DNA from: Branchiostoma floridae
Lineage: Eukaryota > Chordata > Leptocardii > Amphioxiformes > Branchiostomatidae
Reading direction: 5' to 3'
Assembly: GCF_000003815.2 (NCBI RefSeq)
Contig: NC_049983.1
Location: 25,851,003 to 25,915,002 of the forward strand
Length of the DNA: 64,000 nt
Under the pieces are notes generated by a model that saw only the letters and a program-made list of their open reading frames with translations, was not told the origin of the DNA and did not search any database. Positions 52,701 to 58,700 of the stretch are shown one piece after another. Every line of letters starts with the position of its first letter. Position 1 is the first letter of the stretch. The position numbers and the translations under genes are program-made.

Positions 52701-55700
52701 CACTCTCTATCTGTACACTGCATGGAATGTAATGTCCACTCTCACAACTCTTCTGAATATAAAAGAGATTTACTGGTAATAAAATAAATGCAGAATCAGT
52801 AATCCTCCAGGTATGCACATTTCAGATATCCACGTGCTGGAGACATTCTTGAGATTATTCTCAGACCTTGACAACACTGTTTTTTTTCATTCTCCAGTCT
52901 TATTGCGCCTGGAAGAATTATGTCCGGGGAATTTTCATTAGACTCAGATCTAAGATGGTGGAATTTTGTATGAGACATCATTCTTGACCTTTGCCTGGGA
53001 GGTGGTTTAGACTTCAAGGTCATTACTAAGGGCAAAGACATCCTGACCTTGGGGCACAGATGACCTTCAGCTGCACCTCACCAACAAGTTTGGACATATT
53101 AACATGATTGTGACCAATTGAAAGAACTTTCTCAGGTGACCCAATACTAGTATGATAATTGCCCCAGATGCAGCCATAGGACTGTATAGATGTAGGTCTT
53201 GCACTAAAAAGTTACAGGGCAAGATTAATGTTGTAACACAGGTCTTACACCCAGATGTTAGCCTGGACAAGTAGAAAGGTTTTCTGCTACGCCCTCTTTT
53301 TTCAGAAAATGGCAATTATTGAGCGTGGGTTTTGCCACCAAAGTTGGACTTAAGCGATCCAGAAGAGTATAAAAGACAACAAAACCAAACTTTTTTTCTT
53401 AATTCCTTCTTTGGAAATGAGATTTATTTTTAGCTATCCATCATATTTTTGGCCCCCAGTGGGAGCATCCTAAATAGTGGTAAGTTACAGACAGGGAGAA
53501 CTGGATCAAACCGGCTCGCCCCACAGTAGCTTCCTGTTGCAGGATGGTTGGTAGGATGCAGATTCCCTGTCAAATTAGTCCGAAACGTCTGTTCTCTCAT
53601 CCTGGTTACTGCAGAACCCTTCATCCTTATCTGGCTACTGCAACCGACACTTCCACTCTGGTATGTGCAACAACAAAGAAGCCTCATTCAGGACCAGATT
53701 CCTTGAGCACAGATGCCCCAGCTCATCACTGTTGTCAGAAGTCTCTCAACACATCCACATAGAATCAAAGCACCACACCATTTAACAGGAAAAAGTCTGA
53801 ATACTGGATATTTTGTGAGAGGCATAAAGGAGGCCATATACATGTACATCAGGGCACTCCAGCCATCACGGTGGGCGATATAAACTTCCTGCCATGTTTG
53901 ACCAGTTAACGTGTTTGCAGTCACTACCAAATGCGATTTTCCGCGATTTATGTTCGGTAGTGACAGCTGTCATTATTGAAGAATGCCTGAAGAAGGCAAC
54001 AATGGTCGTTGAAAATTTTATCCTTGTATACTTTTGTATTGTAAGAATTGTACAATGATACCTACCAGCAAAGGTTAACAACTAAACAGCTAAAAAATCA
54101 CAACACAGTATCAAAAGATCCAAAACTTTTTTAAAAACCAGCCTTGGAAATAAATCCAGTCAAAATTCCCTCATCAACAACCTGAACCTCCAGGCATTGC
54201 CAACAGACATCACTAACATCAACAAATCAACCCAGCAGCACTGGATACAAATATTAGCACAATATTTGTCAAACTGTTTCCAGGAGGGATGTTTTTCTTG
54301 TGCTCATGAAAGTCAGCTGTCTGGCAGACAAAAAACAGCCCACAGTAACAGTTGATGTAGGAGGGGCTCGATGACAGGCATCACCAAGTTCAACCCCTCA
54401 CAGCTTACAGAAGGGAGATCTAACACAAGCAAATCACCCTGCCATACACAGTGTTATCTAGGAACAGGTACACTTGGCATAAATAAAGTCTGGGGTGGTC
54501 TCAGAGCATAGCGTAGGTCTGTCACGTTTTGGATGCTGTTAGTCGAAGGATTGGCATAGTTTTGGAAAACAACACATTTTTGGCACAAAAAAAAACACAT
54601 CTCTATTTGAAACAGAAAACAATTTTGGCATAGAAAAGACTCCTTTTTGGCATTGAACACAACCCTTTTTTGACATAGAAAAGACCCCTTTTTGGCATTG
54701 AACACAACCCTTTTTTGGCATAGAAAACAACCCTTTTTAGAATAGGAAACATTTCATAGACAACAGCATTTTATGTCCACTTTGTAAAGAGTGTTGATGA
54801 ATGTTGGCTACACCTCTAGTGAAAGGAGTCAGGATTTGAACCTTGCACTTGCTGAACAGAGAAACAACAACTACACAATTCACCTGCTACAAGTTTACTA
54901 ACACCAATTTAATTGCTAAGCAGTTGTTTGACAACAGTCAGGATATCAACTCCTTGACCTTGACAATGAAACAACAACTCGACTACAAGCCACACCTCAA
55001 GCACCTACATGTAAAAGAACTCACCACACTTTCTTCAATTTAATTCTACTTAATCGAAAAAAGTAAGGGTCTTTCCCAGCTGAGAACAAATAAATCTGTC
55101 CTTGTACTGTTGAGTGTAAATCTGTTGTGTGGCACCATGCTAGACAAACCAGCACGTACCTCCAGCGTACTTGGGGACCCATCTGACGTAGGGCGGCAGG
55201 CCGTTGATGTTGAAGTGCTGCCCGTTGAACTTGGCGCACTGCTCCTCACGGAAGTCCTTACTGCCAGGCGGACACTCCTGGAACACAAACGGAAGTTCGG
55301 AAAAATAATTTACTTTAGATGTACAAAAAGAATGGTAATTAAAGATGTTTCGCATACTTCTACCATTTCCCATTTCAATGACCAGGTAAAGCTGCCTTGC
55401 CTTTTTCGTCTACAATAAACAGCAGACCACTGATTAAACCTCACTTATAGCAGCCCGCACAACATCCCACCCGCCTTTGCAGGGAGGGGCCAGTTACAGC
55501 CCCGGACAGCAGAATTAGTGTAACACAGATTTGCTAACACCTTTTTGGAAGTCAAGACGGAGCTGTTAGAATTTTTTTTCAGTTCCTGGGAGTGTCAAAG
55601 ATTGGACTCGTTACCACAAGTACTGTAGGAGCATCCTCACTAGATAGCTTTCGTTAAAACAATGATGGATGTGCAAAGGTTAGGTGTGACAGGTTGTTCA

Positions 55701-58700
55701 GGGTGATATCACCAGCTGCTGCCGCACGTAAGAGATACCGATGTGTTTCACCTAAGCCAAAGGGAACATGCATCGCCTGAGCTCCACAGATACAGCTAAG
55801 AACAACTTAAGATCCTGCCTCTTGTCTTAATACCAACAGGTGCTCCTTGAAGGTCGTGCATTCCTTGTCAGTTGTCTTGAGGGTAAGATTAAGGAGGCAC
55901 AAGCTTCTTATTAGAGGAAGAATGTGATAATGAGAACAAATGATACTTCATCCTTACTCTCCTGTCAGCACCTATTTACATTGCAAAGGTAACTTTAAAA
56001 GGAATGTTTCAGTGGAAATGTTGATAGATTTTAGGTCTCCATGTGGCCTGCTTGGGTACTGCAGCGGAGCTTCTGTTTTTTGTTTCCTTTTTTCTAAAGA
56101 CCATGAATGGCTCTGGGTTGATGATAAGGAAACTTGTAATCAGGGGTATTTCTGCCACCTTATCAGTGACTATTCCTGAGCGGCATTACCTCACGTCTGC
56201 TCAGGAAATCAGGCCCAGGCTCATACCCGGGGCCGCCCCCCCTCGGTCCCTTTTCCCTCCCCACACAGGCACTGATTGATGATCATTCTGGTCATTACAA
56301 ACTCGGACAATGGGCTATTTACTAACAGGGTGCACCTGGCATGCAGACCTATGGACTCTGTATGGCCAGAAAACTTGTCCGTGGGGGAGGGGGGCAATAA
56401 TTTCAGTTGTGACCTTTAGACGTGTTCTATCATGCGGGAGGGGCCTAGCAGTTGTACCTGTGACCTTCAAGCACACCTTTAGGGGTCACCGGTTTTACTT
56501 GTGACCAAATAAAATGTTCTGAATCATAAGTGAGCAGGAACCAAACAAATGTGACCTACACAAATTTAAGGCAGTGGGAAGCAATGGTTTTGATTGTAGG
56601 TCTCACACTTGAGGTCTTTCGAGGAGGGTGTGACTGGTCTTGTAGTTGCAGTGATCATCTTCAAAATTTTCTTCAAACTTTACAAAACAAGTGAAGTTTT
56701 CAACTTTTGAATATCACTGTTTCTCCCCCCCCCCCCTTCCCCCTAAAAAAACTATTAGACAGACTGCCAAGCAGCAAGGTATTACATTGACATCAGTGTG
56801 ACATTCAATCAAACCTTGCTGCTCCATCAATGAAAGTATGAGAGGTGTCAATCAAAGGTCTCACCTTGGTGTTGCAGGACCTGAACTTCATCCTGCGCCC
56901 CAGACAGAACTTGCCTCCGTTCTGCGGACTGTAACAGAAGGTTCACAACAGTCAAGTTCAGTCAAGTGCAAGTGATCAAATTAGCGATTACAAACATCTG
57001 TCTTAAAGCAACCTGAAACTAACTATAAGTATTCTCTCTCTCTCTTCCATATCCTATAATGTATTTCATTACTTCATCTCATTTAGTTATTACTGTTATT
57101 GTGTTGTTTGTATTTAAGCCCAGGACTGCCAAAAAAGCAGGTCTAGCTCTGACCTGAGTTGTACGTTCCTGGTAAAATAAATAAAGCGACAGTTATAGAG
57201 TTCCGACTTCTAGATTTGATGACCTAAAATCTGCAAAGGCACTGCATATTTTGATCAATTCTCCAACAAATTTTCAGAAAGTAAATACCTCTGCATTATA
57301 ACATGAACAAACTTGACCTTGAGTGTTAGTGACCTTGAACTTGAACCCAACACTGTAAACATTGTTCATTGTTGTCTGAAGGAGGAGCCAGGCTAAGAAA
57401 AACACCTTAACCTTGAGCCAGGGCTTGTTAGAAGCCCTTCCATCTGGGTTAGACAGGCTCCCGCCGAGACTTACAAATTCCACTTGACATTGACAATAAG
57501 GAGCTGGATGCTGACCAGCGGGAGCCCCGCCAAGGTCAGGGTGTTGTCCTCCTTTGTCCTTGGTGATTTTTGTGAGTAATTATTTCCGTCCAGTCCGGTT
57601 AGCGAGGCTGTAAGGTGTTGGGTGGGGGGCGGCTATTTCTGGCTGACTTCTAGACTGATTTAGCTGAATCACTGGTTTGACAGTGAACTTGAGAGGTAGC
57701 CAGATTGTAGTTTGGTTCTCTGACTTTTTTATTCAGGAGCCAAGAGCTTTCAATCAAATATATCTTCATGATGAAACTGCTCATACATCTGCAACTATAG
57801 ACAGTTTACATCAAATGCCCAAAATTGCAAAACTTTTTCAAAAATCCCTCAAAACTTTAAAAATTACTGATTATCATCTACTAGGATGTCGAATATTGTC
57901 TTGGATACATTTTTGCCATAATTCAGAAATTTTTAGTTGGGTTCTAACAAGTGTTGCCATGTATAACACTGGTGCCAACACATGCAACATGCAGGTATCT
58001 AGAGCACCCTACCTGGGGGGCATCCTTGTCCACAATTGTCTTCAACAAAATTAGTCAGTTGCAGCATGTAAAAACATGGCAGAAAGACAGTGATGTGGAA
58101 AATCACTAGTAGACTGTATCATTATTACCTTTGCCAAGGGGGTTATGTTTAAGGGAGTGTGTTAACTTTGTGTGCGTGCTTACGTGAACACGATACCTCA
58201 AGATGGCCTGGGGGGATTGTCAAATAGATTTGGAATTTGTCATGATGATGACACCTCAAAAATGAATAAATTTTGCGCTCTCTACCAACTTTATTTGTCA
58301 ATTCGAACAATGGACCCGTGCATGCAGGCTAGTTGGAATTGTTCGAATCAAACTACAATAATACAGACCAGTCGAAAAACTGACATCAAACGTAAATATT
58401 GCCCAGGTATGATATAAAATCAAATACTGATTCTATATCCACACAAGTCTTGGACCTACTCTCGTGATCCCCCGTCACTAGGTCACTCCATGATCAAAAT
58501 TTGGAGGTACGTGTCTCACATGTTTTCAAAAAGTCACTGATCAAAGAATATTAACTTTGTCATACATGATGAACCTCGTCAACATGATTCTACTTCTACT
58601 ACAACTACATGTACATGTACTACTGAAAAACAGTCTTTCATCCCATGTCTCACCTGGGGTTGTTGCACTGCCTCCTGGCGTACTTGACCCCCCCTCCGCA

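Noticed and set aside
54454-54730. Repetitive small protein with [12 protein letters not shown] units
   Set aside because: It is a direct translation of the minisatellite and overlaps a second frame with the same property.
57677-58054. 125-codon plus-strand frame
   Set aside because: No motif recognised; sits in intron sequence next to repeat-like DNA.
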